From Trypanosoma brucei gambiense DAL972 (taxonomy: Eukaryota > Euglenozoa > Kinetoplastea > Trypanosomatida > Trypanosomatidae), in assembly GCF_000210295.1 (NCBI RefSeq), contig NC_026743.1, positions 1,364,001 through 1,428,000 on the forward strand: 64,000 nucleotides of DNA, written 5' to 3'. The position numbers and the translations under genes are program-made. Each line of letters opens with the position of its first letter. Within the stretch, counting starts at the first letter, position 1. Under the pieces are notes generated by a model that saw only the letters and a program-made list of their open reading frames with translations, ran no database searches and had not been told where the DNA came from. Of the stretch, positions 52,554 to 61,662 are shown piece after piece.

Positions 52554-53924
52554 TCAACGACGATGACGAAGCATGCGATGTTCCCTCTCCAATGCCATAA
52601 TCGCCACGGCCCGCTCAAGCCGCTTTTGATACTTCTCGAGTTCAGCCAGTGGGTCAACAATATCGTCTTTTGTGGTTAATCCCGTCGCTGTTGGCTCCGG
52701 AGGGTCGAGGAGCTTATGCTTCACACGATATGACCTGCTTTCCTTGAAGCGGCGTGGTGTGCTGGGGTAACGGGGTGAATGTGACATCTCTACACCACTA
52801 CCCCACGCTATAAAATCCGTATTGGAGCGGTTGGCATACGGAATATCGTTTGGGAACCTCCTTGATGGCGTGTTGTACGCCCCAACGAAACGTGCGAGGT
52901 CCTCATGATGGCCACGGTGCGCATGTGCGCCTACACTGGAAACGGGAACAGATGCAGCGCGCGGTGTTGCTAACCGCGATGGAGCACGAGAACTGTTGTA
53001 AGAAGAGGTATGACGAGGGCTGTTGCGCCGTGGCCGCGTGGACCACATAATCCTCTCTCTCCAGCTTTCCACACTGTTACACGTTGCCGCGCCCGTTCCG
53101 CCGTCGTAACCACTACCATGCGGATTAAGTATGCTGGGGCGCGTGCTGTTGTTGGCAGACCGAGGAATCGAGTTGCCCATCGGTGGCGAGCTACGGGGAA
53201 CCGGGTGGCCCGAGTACCACTGGTCCGAGTTTTTTTCCTCCGGCAAAGTTCCCTGCGTCTTCGCGTAGGAAAACGCAGTGTGGATGTTTTTACCCACCGA
53301 TACAGAACGTCGAGAAGGCGTCAATGTGCGCAAAGTCACCTCCGCCATTTTGTCTTTGTCGAGCCCTGCAGCCGTCGAAGTGTACGCCGCCCTCTGGTTT
53401 ATGCCGTCGGCATTCTTTAGAGGCGGTGCATCTGCCAGCCCACTGGTTGAATATCCCAATCCGAGTGCCTCATAAGATGTCATGGAGGTTTGATGTACCC
53501 TACGGGGCGATATCTTATCTGAGCATCGTGAAGAGGTTAGAGATACTGCTGCTACGTGTGTATCCTCAACGCGTGAAGCACCAGGTGGAGTAGCCGCAGG
53601 CACGCGCTCCCCATTTGTCGCAGGTTTCACATTAACATGCACAAAGGTGCCGTCTGTTGGTGGCAACCCAGTGGTAACTGGGTTCTTAGTCGAAGGCATT
53701 GCAGTGGTGGTTTTGGGACGATGGGATGGTGGAGTCAACGATGCGGACATTTTTGGATCATTATCAGGCGTAGAAGAAAAGTCTCCGCTGAATGCATCAC
53801 TCTCTACATCTCCGTTTGCATTGACACGTGCTGCGTTAGAGATACCATGTGGGGCACGCTGGTACGCGGTACCAGCTTCCTCACTACTGTCCACGCTTGA
53901 GGAGCTCGTGTCTTGAAAAATCAT
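52554..53924 (-). CDS. Hypothetical Ser/Pro/Arg-rich protein, 456 aa
   Basis: I do not recognise this family. Seen: mostly disordered sequence rich in Ser, Pro, Thr, Arg and Asn, with many S/T-P sites (TPSRR, ISPRR, NSPRH, ATPRA, HSPRYPSTPRR), and a short charged helix or coiled coil near the C-terminus (about 420-450: DPLAELEKYQKRLERAVAIM). No signal or membrane segment in the chosen form. The basic S/T-P pattern suggests a phosphorylated, perhaps microtubule- or cytoskeleton-associated protein; that is inference only. The longest frame has a 39-residue N-terminal extension encoded by a TA repeat, but the first AG after the pyrimidine tract is at 53930-53931, so the ATG at 53924 is the start. 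Confidence 0.75.
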   Translation of the reverse strand: MIFQDTSSSSVDSSEEAGTAYQRAPHGISNAARVNANGDVESDAFSGDFSSTPDNDPKMSASLTPPSHRPKTTTAMPSTKNPVTTGLPPTDGTFVHVNVKPATNGERVPAATPPGASRVEDTHVAAVSLTSSRCSDKISPRRVHQTSMTSYEALGLGYSTSGLADAPPLKNADGINQRAAYTSTAAGLDKDKMAEVTLRTLTPSRRSVSVGKNIHTAFSYAKTQGTLPEEKNSDQWYSGHPVPRSSPPMGNSIPRSANNSTRPSILNPHGSGYDGGTGAATCNSVESWRERIMWSTRPRRNSPRHTSSYNSSRAPSRLATPRAASVPVSSVGAHAHRGHHEDLARFVGAYNTPSRRFPNDIPYANRSNTDFIAWGSGVEMSHSPRYPSTPRRFKESRSYRVKHKLLDPPEPTATGLTTKDDIVDPLAELEKYQKRLERAVAIMALEREHRMLRHRR

Positions 53925-53929
53925 AACCA

Positions 53930-53931
53930 CT
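53930..53931 (-). promoter_or_regulatory. Trans-splice acceptor AG beyond a TA repeat
   Basis: The pyrimidine tract (about 54000-54030, minus strand) is separated from the first AG by a (TA)n run at 53964-53983. The acceptor reads CCTGTAG, five bases before the ATG at 53924. Confidence 0.6.
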
Positions 53932-54894
53932 ACAGGTACGATGTTATGGTTAAATACGAAACGATATATATATATATATATATGTTCCGTCATCATCAAT
54001 CGTGGGAGAAAAAGAAGAAGATGTTGTTGGAATGTTATCACCAGTTGTTTTAGGTTCTACACATCAAACACAACAACGCACGCAAACAAGCGCACACAGA
54101 TGCATGAACAAAAGCGCAAATGTATTTATATAAGTATATAAATATATAGATATAGATATGTATGTATGTTCATTTATTTATTTATATTCGCCTGCCATTA
54201 CCGGCAGTTAACCAACGAATGAGATAAACAGGAATACATCAGAGAGGAAGAGGGAAGGGAGATGTAAGAAATAAAACACGAAATGAAAAAAAGAAAAAGA
54301 AAACAGCCACTGTGAACAACCCACAAAGGCAATCGCACCTGATTCTCTAAGATATTCGGTAAACAGCTGTATGAAGTAAAAGGTATATGGAGACAAAAAA
54401 AAAAGTTATTTCTTCTGCTATCAAGGTGGGAAAAAAAACAATATGAGAATCAGCGTAAGAAAAAATGTGAGGAGCAACAATAATATCTACTACACAGAGG
54501 ACATTGAAGAGGACAAACAACAACGCTAATAGCATCATCACACGAAAAGAAAGAAGAAAAGAAAACGTGATAAGAGCACCGTAACTGATTAACCCTTTAC
54601 AGCATTGAGATAGGGTCACAAATGTAATTAAAAAGTCGACATCTCTTCACTTATTAATTACCTTTTTCCTTCCTTCACCAAAATTTTATGGAATTTCTTT
54701 ACGGTTTCGGATTCAACACCATCAGGAAAATTTGCAAACCTGAACTGCGACTTCGGGTGATGCAAACTCGTTCGTAATAACAGTAATGATAATGATGGTA
54801 GTGGAAACAGTTTCGTTTTGGTTTTAGTTCTTGTTGTTGTTGGCGTGTCCAAAAAACGGACGCCACTTTTAGGGTTGTCAATGGCTGCGTGGTG

Positions 54895-54896
54895 CT
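54895..54896 (-). promoter_or_regulatory. Strong splice acceptor without an obvious gene
   Basis: The minus strand has about 35 nearly pure pyrimidines ending TTCTTCTACAG. Downstream, one frame stays open to 54658 and ends with a protein-like stretch (FRFANFPDGVESETVKKFHK), but it has no ATG after the acceptor; the first ATG opens only a few codons in another frame. Confidence 0.45.
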
Positions 54897-55971
54897 GTAG
54901 AAGAAAAACAAAAGACAGGGGTAGAAAAGAACGACAAATAAAATCAAGAAAAATAAAAAAATAATAAAAATAAAATTGAAAAGTACAGGCGTAAAATATA
55001 TACATAAATATAGAAATATAGAAAAGAGAGGTATAAATAAATATATATTTCTCCATCGCCACCACTACTTAACACCTTTGCTGGAGCGCAACGTCATCGC
55101 ATCGCTCCTACATATGATCATGATGTTTTTCTCACTAAACTTTAAAGCTTCCTCCTGCTGGTATGTTGGAAAGAGGCGGGATAGGGGAAAATTTTTTTTT
55201 TTGTATGTTATTTTAGTACATAACTCCAAAAACGCACTATTGTCCCCTACATTTTTCCTACCATTTTTTGTTTTCACTTCTTTTTAACGAAAAAAAAAAA
55301 GAAAACAGACACACAACCTTCAAGAGCACCCCTACGCCTCTTCACACGCTTTCAGTTGCTATGATATTAGTGTTTTTCCTCCTCTTTTTGTTTTGTTATT
55401 TACATTCAGTCACGTTCGTCCCACACACCCTTGACTTCGCTTGGCATGGGCATGGCTGCCAACGCCACACACACACACACACAAAAAAAAAAAAGAGCTG
55501 CAAACCTTCCATATATTTTTTCTTAAAAAAAAAATGACAGCATTCCTTTTACTTCTCTCTTTCTCTTTTTTCTTTCTCATTTTCGTTTTTCTTTCTTTCT
55601 TTTCTTGCCAACCCTCCCGTTCCCTTCTTACCTCCCTCAAGTTCATTCGTCATTCATTTCCTTCAATGTGTTTCGCAACGCACGGTCATGTGTACATAAT
55701 GTTTATTTCCCAGTTTTTAATGACAAGAAAGCGAAAAGGGGAAGGGGGGGAAAAAAAAGAGAAGGACTACGGGCGGGTACGTCCTCCTTTCCTCCCCTCT
55801 TTTCCATTTTACTTGCTTCTTTTAGCGTTGCTTGCTGCGTTAGGTAAAAACACAAAAGGTTCGCATGGAAACGCGAGAGGGGTCCAAACCACACACGAAA
55901 TAAAGTGGAGAAAAGCAAGAGATAATGTGGGCAAAGTCCCTTAACATATATTGCTCGACGCCTATTTCCGC

Positions 55972-56157
55972 TTATGCGTCCCGCTGTCCTGATCTGACTT
56001 TCTCGACTTTCCTCGAAACACACGCAAAAAGAAAAACAAAGAAAAAAAACCAACGCACTAGTATCCTCACGTCTGGATCAGCGTAGTTGCATGTGGTTTC
56101 TCCTTTTTCATTCTCCACTTCAACCCTTACCCCTTTATTGCGATTCACAGCCCTCAT
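55972..56157 (-). CDS. Possible small membrane protein, 61 aa
   Basis: Candidate short gene. Seen: on the minus strand a T/C tract ends in CTTCTTAAG (AG at 56197-56198), and 40 nt later an ATG in a GCCACCATGA context opens 61 codons. The peptide has a charged N-terminal part (MRAVNRNKGVRVEVENEKGE), an aromatic/hydrophobic segment at about 34-47 (RWFFFFVFLFACV), and a basic tail: a single-pass membrane-protein layout. It lies about 150 bp after the stop of the 626-aa gene, in the same direction. No family is recognised. Confidence 0.4.
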   Translation of the reverse strand: MRAVNRNKGVRVEVENEKGETTCNYADPDVRILVRWFFFFVFLFACVSRKVEKVRSGQRDA

Positions 56158-56196
56158 GGTGGCGAAATCCTCCGCGCGTCACTCCCAATACCCCAC

Positions 56197-56198
56197 CT
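56197..56198 (-). promoter_or_regulatory. Trans-splice acceptor AG for the 61-codon frame
   Basis: An A-rich run at 56206-56216 on the plus strand is a T/C tract on the minus strand, followed by AAG. It could also mark polyadenylation of the upstream 626-aa gene. Confidence 0.45.
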
Positions 56199-56309
56199 TA
56201 AGAAGGAAAAAAAAATGTTTCTTCACTCGTGACTCACCATCTACACCAACAAAAAGTGAAAACGTATTTCCACGCTACAATAATGTTAGAAACAGTGCAA
56301 AAGTCAATT

Positions 56310-58190
56310 TTAGCTTTCAGTTGGCGCTTGCTCGTTGGTTGGCGCCACGCCTAGTTGGATAGAACTCTTTGCCGTCACGCTTGAATCGAGAGAGGCAGAC
56401 TTTCGAGAACTGGTTATGTTTGAGCCCTTTCCCCCATCTGGTGTGACTTTTTCGACCTGGTTGAAGTCAGAAACGACTTTCGAGGTTACATCTTCGGTTG
56501 GTTTCACCTCACCATTCCCCGAAGGCAATGTTTGCACCTTAGTGACCGCTGAGGCTTCTGTCGAACTGACCAGACCCCCTTTTTGGACGGTACGTCCTGA
56601 TTTCTTCCGCCTGCTTGAAGACACACATATCAATTGGCCCTCCGTATAATCTTGGGTGGGAAGCAACTTATCACGGCGCCTCGTTTTAGGTGTCATTTTC
56701 TGAGACGGTGTTGCCGGCAGCGTCGACCGCCCCACTCCTCTTCGCAACGGCGTACGCGGCGATTCCTTCATGATGGCGTGTCCAATGTTCTCAGCATCCG
56801 AAAACCTCACCAACTTGCCGACGGGCCTGTCGCTTGACACATTATTAGCTTCCTCGCTTACACTCGCCTTCGAATCTACAAGAGTTGAAGGTAACTTTAA
56901 CTGACGAGGCCGTGGGCGTACAGTCGTCGGTGAAGGTAAATTCTTCGCAGCAGAGGGAATATCAGCCAGAGAATTTGCAGGGGTCAGACATGATCCCTCT
57001 GATGAAAGCACCTGTGATCGCGTGATATCCGCTTTTGGGGGCTTCAACGCGCTCTTTAAATGTGAGCCGGACGACACGACTTTTCGCAGAGAGTTCCGCT
57101 CCACTGCACCCAACTTCCCGTCGAAAGCAACACCGTTCTCGCCAGGACGTAACGCCCCGCCTACGGCCGAGCACGACAAATCTTCCGATCTTGAATCATG
57201 ATATGAATGTTTTTGGCAAAACTCTCCATCCACACCATTAAGTGATGTACCCTCCTGCCCCATAGGCGCGCCATTTTCTTCCCGCATAACCTCTGCCTCC
57301 TTCCTTTCACATAGTTTGGCTAATGCTGCATCCAGTTTGAAGACAATTGTAGCTGGCACAACGTCTTCTGTCTCCGCCGCGTCACCGGATTTTGGTGCAT
57401 TTCCACCCCTTGTCCTCACAGGTGACTTAAAGTAACGCCCCCTTGCGGAAAATAAAGGTGCCTGGCCACCTTCGGGGCGTGGGGTCGCCATGGTGGAGAT
57501 AAACGACCGCAACCCGGGCACTGCTGCATCTTCCGTTCCATTAAGGGGCCGATCCACGAATACGCTACGGGCGCGGTGGAGCACAGGTTGTTCTGGAGGC
57601 GTAGCTTGATCCTTGGGAGTCTTTGAAATAGCAGAAAGCTGCTGTGAATCCTGTTGAGACCTCGTGGCTGTTGATTCTTGCTCAGCACTGTCGCCATTCG
57701 TAGTTTTGCTGTGGAATCTGCCGCTGTGCAGTAGGGTGAACTGTAGTACTCGATCGTATGTCGCAAAAGTGTTAAAGGTGTCTTCGGGGGGTCGCCGCTT
57801 TCCGCCCAAAGCGCGACGCGGAGAACATCTTCCAGGCGTAAGACACGTGGAGCTTATGTTACTCCTCTGGCGTCTCACAGCTGACGGCGTGGAAGAATTC
57901 ACTGGCGACACAGTATTTCCAGTTTGCATACGATATGACCTTATACGTGGCGAAGGGCGCACCGACGCTTGTGCTGATCGGTCAGGAAGTGAAAACTTCG
58001 ATGCAGTGGGGTATGAAGAATCTGAGGAGCCACTATGTGACGGATGGAGCAAAGATCTCAGTCGCCGTTTGTGTTCTTTCAACGACAAAGACATTGGGTT
58101 ATTATGTTTGTCCAAATTTCCGTTCACAGCCTGGTATGGCTGCGCGCCGGCCCCACGCGCCTGCGCACCCACAACCTTGCTCTGGAGCAT
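56310..58190 (-). CDS. Hypothetical disordered S/T-P-rich protein, 626 aa
   Basis: I do not recognise this family. Seen: almost entirely low-complexity, disordered sequence rich in Ser, Pro, Thr, Lys and Arg. It carries numerous proline-directed phosphorylation sites with basic residues (RPSPRIRSYR, GRCSPRRALGGKRR, ESPRTPLRRGVGRSTLPATP, MTPKTRRRDK). One more ordered segment lies at about 132-155 (PEDTFNTFATYDRVLQFTLL). No signal or membrane helix. The dense SPxR/TPxR pattern is typical of cell-cycle kinase substrates such as nuclear, spindle or cytoskeletal proteins; that is inference. The start is the ATG at 58190; a downstream Met (about residue 33) is an alternative. The upstream leader contains a (TA)n run. 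Confidence 0.75.
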   Translation of the reverse strand: MLQSKVVGAQARGAGAQPYQAVNGNLDKHNNPMSLSLKEHKRRLRSLLHPSHSGSSDSSYPTASKFSLPDRSAQASVRPSPRIRSYRMQTGNTVSPVNSSTPSAVRRQRSNISSTCLTPGRCSPRRALGGKRRPPEDTFNTFATYDRVLQFTLLHSGRFHSKTTNGDSAEQESTATRSQQDSQQLSAISKTPKDQATPPEQPVLHRARSVFVDRPLNGTEDAAVPGLRSFISTMATPRPEGGQAPLFSARGRYFKSPVRTRGGNAPKSGDAAETEDVVPATIVFKLDAALAKLCERKEAEVMREENGAPMGQEGTSLNGVDGEFCQKHSYHDSRSEDLSCSAVGGALRPGENGVAFDGKLGAVERNSLRKVVSSGSHLKSALKPPKADITRSQVLSSEGSCLTPANSLADIPSAAKNLPSPTTVRPRPRQLKLPSTLVDSKASVSEEANNVSSDRPVGKLVRFSDAENIGHAIMKESPRTPLRRGVGRSTLPATPSQKMTPKTRRRDKLLPTQDYTEGQLICVSSSRRKKSGRTVQKGGLVSSTEASAVTKVQTLPSGNGEVKPTEDVTSKVVSDFNQVEKVTPDGGKGSNITSSRKSASLDSSVTAKSSIQLGVAPTNEQAPTES

Positions 58191-58619
58191 GCTGGGTCGA
58201 GTTGAACAACGGATTGTGTATTTAAAATATGATATATATATATATATATATATGTATATGTTTATATACTTGATTGACTACTTTAAGCAAGTAAAACCCC
58301 CACCTTCTCAACACGAACCCTAAAATTGCGGTGAGTACACAGTGCCGATATCCTTGAAGTATTGGTAGAACCTTACATGAAGGAAAAGTTTCAAAAAATT
58401 ACAAAAATGGAAAGAAAGGGTCAAAGTAAATGACTCCGTTGCTAGGTAAATTCCTTTCACAACCGGTGCTTCGCTGTCCATTTCACTGTTTGTTCCATCA
58501 TGTTTAGCACACACAGAATAGAGCGTTTTCTACGTACACTTCAGTCAAAAATAAACCGGAAATAAATACATCAATATACACTATAGTTATGCTAAAGAAA
58601 AGAGAAAAAAATGCAAATC
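58191..58619 (-). other. Spacer with TA repeat
   Basis: This is the 3' UTR of the kelch gene and the leader of the 626-aa gene, with (TA)n at 58232-58253. No gene is seen. Confidence 0.5.
58232..58253. repeat. (TA)n microsatellite in a 5' leader
   Basis: About 11 TA units, some 40-60 nt upstream of the ATG of the 626-aa gene; its likely transcribed leader includes the repeat. Confidence 0.85.
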
Positions 58620-61337
58620 TCAATGATTCTTTGACCTTCTCCCCCCGCTACCAGGAACGGGTGCATACCGATACAAGGTGTACCCGCTAGGGGTTACCTC
58701 CGCTGCACGTAATGTAATACTGGGGAGCTGGGGAATTGTGTAAGGAACGGGGCGTGTAGGCACCTTTTTAGGGTTAGGGCCTTTGACGTACAACTCTGGC
58801 CCAAGGACAACCTTCGATGTGGTGGAAACATTTACACCACTTCCCCTGTTTGCCTCTGCGTTGACAAAGTACATGATAGAGCTCGCCTCACCGTTTAATA
58901 CCATCACACGAAGGTAGCGCCAACGTATAAGTGTTCGCTGCCGCCGCGACTTGGTTGTATCATCTTCACAGCGTGCAAGAGCTGCCTCCATCAACAGATA
59001 CGCAGCGAGTGATGCGGCCCCTGAAATATTTTCAACCGAAGCTTGCCCAAACACCTCGAGCGGGAGACGATTGTTCTCTGGAAGCCGCCTTACCTTCATG
59101 TTGACCCTGCTAATTGCGTCTATCCTTGAGTGCTGGCTGGTATTTTGCTTCTTCTCACGATGCTGCAAGTCGTAGCACCAGTGCTCACGCAGAGCGAAGA
59201 CGTCCAGATTTTTTTCGTAAAAGAAGTCTCTTGGGATAACAGGAATATTTGGTCGAATAATTCCAAATAGCCCTCTACCTTGTCTGGGCGACTGCGCTTT
59301 CTCGACAACCTTTCCGTCACTCAGCCCCTTTGATTCGCTCGAGTCGTCATCAGTGAATACGTCCTCGTCGGATCCTCCTACAGAAGACGATTTCTGCGCC
59401 TTCCGTGATCTCGAAAACTGCTTACGCTCTTTTTTGTCCCTTTCCCGTAGCGCCAACACATTCTCAATAACCTTGTCCCTTGTGTCCTGGTAGAAATCCT
59501 CCGCCCACGAACGCACCTCCTTCTCACTACGGAGGACTGCTACCGGATAGTTTGCATCCGGTAGGTGTTGAGGTTTATTCATTGCATTGTTGGGATGGTA
59601 CAAGAGGGCGAAATGGTCCTTGCTGTCAACAACTCGGGGTGATGGAAACGCCCTTGAGTTGTGCACATCACTGCTTCTGCGCCTCAAATGTAACGATGTA
59701 ACACTAGCGTCTCTATTTTCTTCTGTACTTGGGGGCGGCATCGATCCATTGCCCCCTGTCGAGCTTGATGCTGCTTCCGTTGCTTTAGTTTCGGCATCGC
59801 TATAATCTGACCGAGAAAATTCATACGCCGACTTGCCAGAATTTACATTATCTGTTGTCAGTACAGTCAGAGTAGAGTAAACTGACGCATTCAACAGACT
59901 GACAGAGTCAAGCGAGGCAGAATCCATCGGGTTGTCATGAAAAACCGGAGCCAGTAGGAGTGCAATGCACTCATCAAACAAGCCACCATGCATTAAAATA
60001 TGTTTCTGATCACCGCCAGATTTCCGTAAAGCTGAGGAGCTGATGCACGCATATGCATATTTCCGTTGATACACGGAAACTCCGTTGGAGGAAAATAATG
60101 CTGTAACCGATGAGGCCTTCTTATCGTTTGTTGCCCTCCGTCTCATGCGAGACGACGCCCTCTTCCCACCTTTCCCACTACGAACTTCAGCACGGTACGC
60201 CAAAAGGCTGTTAACGACTCGCTTGGGAATTACTACTGGGGTAAGTGACCAAGTCATGGTTCGAAGCTGGAGGCGAAAGACGGCACAGCTATCAAACTTT
60301 ACCTTTCCGTCTCCCTCAGGTTCTCTCACAGTGCTAGCGCTCCTCAGGATAGATCGGGAGGATTGTTGACCTGTCACTGAGGTGGCGGATGAGGGTCGAC
60401 GATCAAAGTGCTGATGAACCAACGCACCCTCAATCGGTGCCATCATAATTGGGAAATAAAACTCCTGGCGCCGTTCGTCGTATATTCCACCAACGCTAAT
60501 GTGTTCCTCTAAAAAGTGCTCCCAGACAAGGGGCATGCGAAAAGTTATGGGGCTGCTGGGCGAGACTGCCGTTGTCAACTCTGTCCAGAAGCAGGAGTAG
60601 ATGTTCATTGCAAAGATGGAAGGCGTGTCTGCAAATCTAGGGGACCCACAGCTCTTCATCGACATGCCAACGACAATCAGTGAAATAGACTGATGATGAT
60701 ACACTGCATTTACCAACTGCAAGTGAAGTGGATTCACCGAACTTGGTCCATGAATTCCTGTCCATGTGCGACTACGAATGTCAAACGAATGAGCAATATA
60801 TGTGTTGTGCTTCCGCTGATGAAAACCACCTATGACGATCATCGCTTGAGTTGGGGGGATAAATACAGCCGCATGCGAAAACACAGGCCCCGGTCCTTGT
60901 ACGTGTTCGTAACTAACTTTCTCCCACCGCATACTATCTAGGTTGACAATGTAAAGTTCGTCAAACACTTCCAGCTCCCGATGTCCTCCGAAGACAAACA
61001 TTTTGTTTTCTACCAAAACGGATGTGTGATTCGCTCGTCCAGTTGGCACAACACCCACACCCCGGCACTCTTTCCACTGCAGAGTCATCTTCTCATTGCA
61101 AAAAATAGAAGGCGAGTATGTGCTGTTGGGACCCGTGCCACCAAAAAGAAACATGTTTGACTTATACACAACGATCGTATGACCTGTGCGTTGAAGCCAA
61201 GTTTTTGGCTCCGGAAGGGTGGCCGCTCGAAAGGCGGTTAGGTGACCACTTTCAGCCTTAGCGGCATCCGCTTCATTGGAGTGGGAACTAATGTATGATC
61301 CCCTTCTTCCTTCCCTTTCACTACCTACCCTTTGCAT
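58620..61337 (-). CDS. Kelch-repeat protein, 905 aa
   Basis: Large protein with an N-terminal kelch beta-propeller and a long unrecognised C-terminal part. Seen: kelch blades from about residue 45 to 300, including RTGHTIVVYKSNMFLFGGTG, RANHTSVLVENKMFVFGGHR and SHAAVFIPPTQAMIVIGG, each with the Gly-Gly and following aromatic/Trp positions; further blade-like segments follow (about 385-440). The middle (about 500-560, 630-690) is Ser-rich and charged, with an acidic patch (GSDEDVFTDDDSSES). The C-terminal part (about 730-860) is mixed helix/strand. No membrane segment. Kelch propellers bind partner proteins; the partner is unknown. The start is the ATG at 61337; a ten-codon upstream ORF lies in the probable leader. 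Confidence 0.85.
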   Translation of the reverse strand: MQRVGSEREGRRGSYISSHSNEADAAKAESGHLTAFRAATLPEPKTWLQRTGHTIVVYKSNMFLFGGTGPNSTYSPSIFCNEKMTLQWKECRGVGVVPTGRANHTSVLVENKMFVFGGHRELEVFDELYIVNLDSMRWEKVSYEHVQGPGPVFSHAAVFIPPTQAMIVIGGFHQRKHNTYIAHSFDIRSRTWTGIHGPSSVNPLHLQLVNAVYHHQSISLIVVGMSMKSCGSPRFADTPSIFAMNIYSCFWTELTTAVSPSSPITFRMPLVWEHFLEEHISVGGIYDERRQEFYFPIMMAPIEGALVHQHFDRRPSSATSVTGQQSSRSILRSASTVREPEGDGKVKFDSCAVFRLQLRTMTWSLTPVVIPKRVVNSLLAYRAEVRSGKGGKRASSRMRRRATNDKKASSVTALFSSNGVSVYQRKYAYACISSSALRKSGGDQKHILMHGGLFDECIALLLAPVFHDNPMDSASLDSVSLLNASVYSTLTVLTTDNVNSGKSAYEFSRSDYSDAETKATEAASSSTGGNGSMPPPSTEENRDASVTSLHLRRRSSDVHNSRAFPSPRVVDSKDHFALLYHPNNAMNKPQHLPDANYPVAVLRSEKEVRSWAEDFYQDTRDKVIENVLALRERDKKERKQFSRSRKAQKSSSVGGSDEDVFTDDDSSESKGLSDGKVVEKAQSPRQGRGLFGIIRPNIPVIPRDFFYEKNLDVFALREHWCYDLQHREKKQNTSQHSRIDAISRVNMKVRRLPENNRLPLEVFGQASVENISGAASLAAYLLMEAALARCEDDTTKSRRQRTLIRWRYLRVMVLNGEASSIMYFVNAEANRGSGVNVSTTSKVVLGPELYVKGPNPKKVPTRPVPYTIPQLPSITLRAAEVTPSGYTLYRYAPVPGSGGRRSKNH

Positions 61338-61662
61338 GGTAATACAATAAACAACACCAAATTAGTAACTATTCGCTTTTACGCTATGTACCATCACACA
61401 CTCCCTGAAACAACGACAAGTGCAAGAAAAGGAAACAAAAGTGAATGCGACTGCAAGAGTTCGTGTACAGTCCAAAAGGTCGAACGAAACCAAAGCAAAA
61501 TGACGACACCGTTGGATATCCAACCCAAGCACAACCACATAACATTATTTAAAAACTTCCATCAGTCGTGAATAATTTCATCGTGCCCGAACGCTAGTCT
61601 TCGAGGAGGAGGAGGAGGAGACCCAAATCGACAGATCTTTCATTTCCTTGATAATTTTCTGT
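61338..61662 (-). other. Intergenic spacer
   Basis: This is the 3' UTR of the 390-aa gene and the kelch gene leader, with a GGA repeat near 61603-61620. A plausible acceptor (GTTTCAG on the minus strand, near 61405) precedes the kelch start. No gene is seen. Confidence 0.5.

Larger units (their letters stand above)
53925..55971 (-). other. 2-kb gene-poor stretch
   Basis: A/T-rich, low-complexity sequence with a (CA)n run at 55466-55482. It contains an exceptionally good acceptor at 54895-54896 that is not followed by a clear ATG-started gene. No long coding sequence is supported. Confidence 0.5.
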
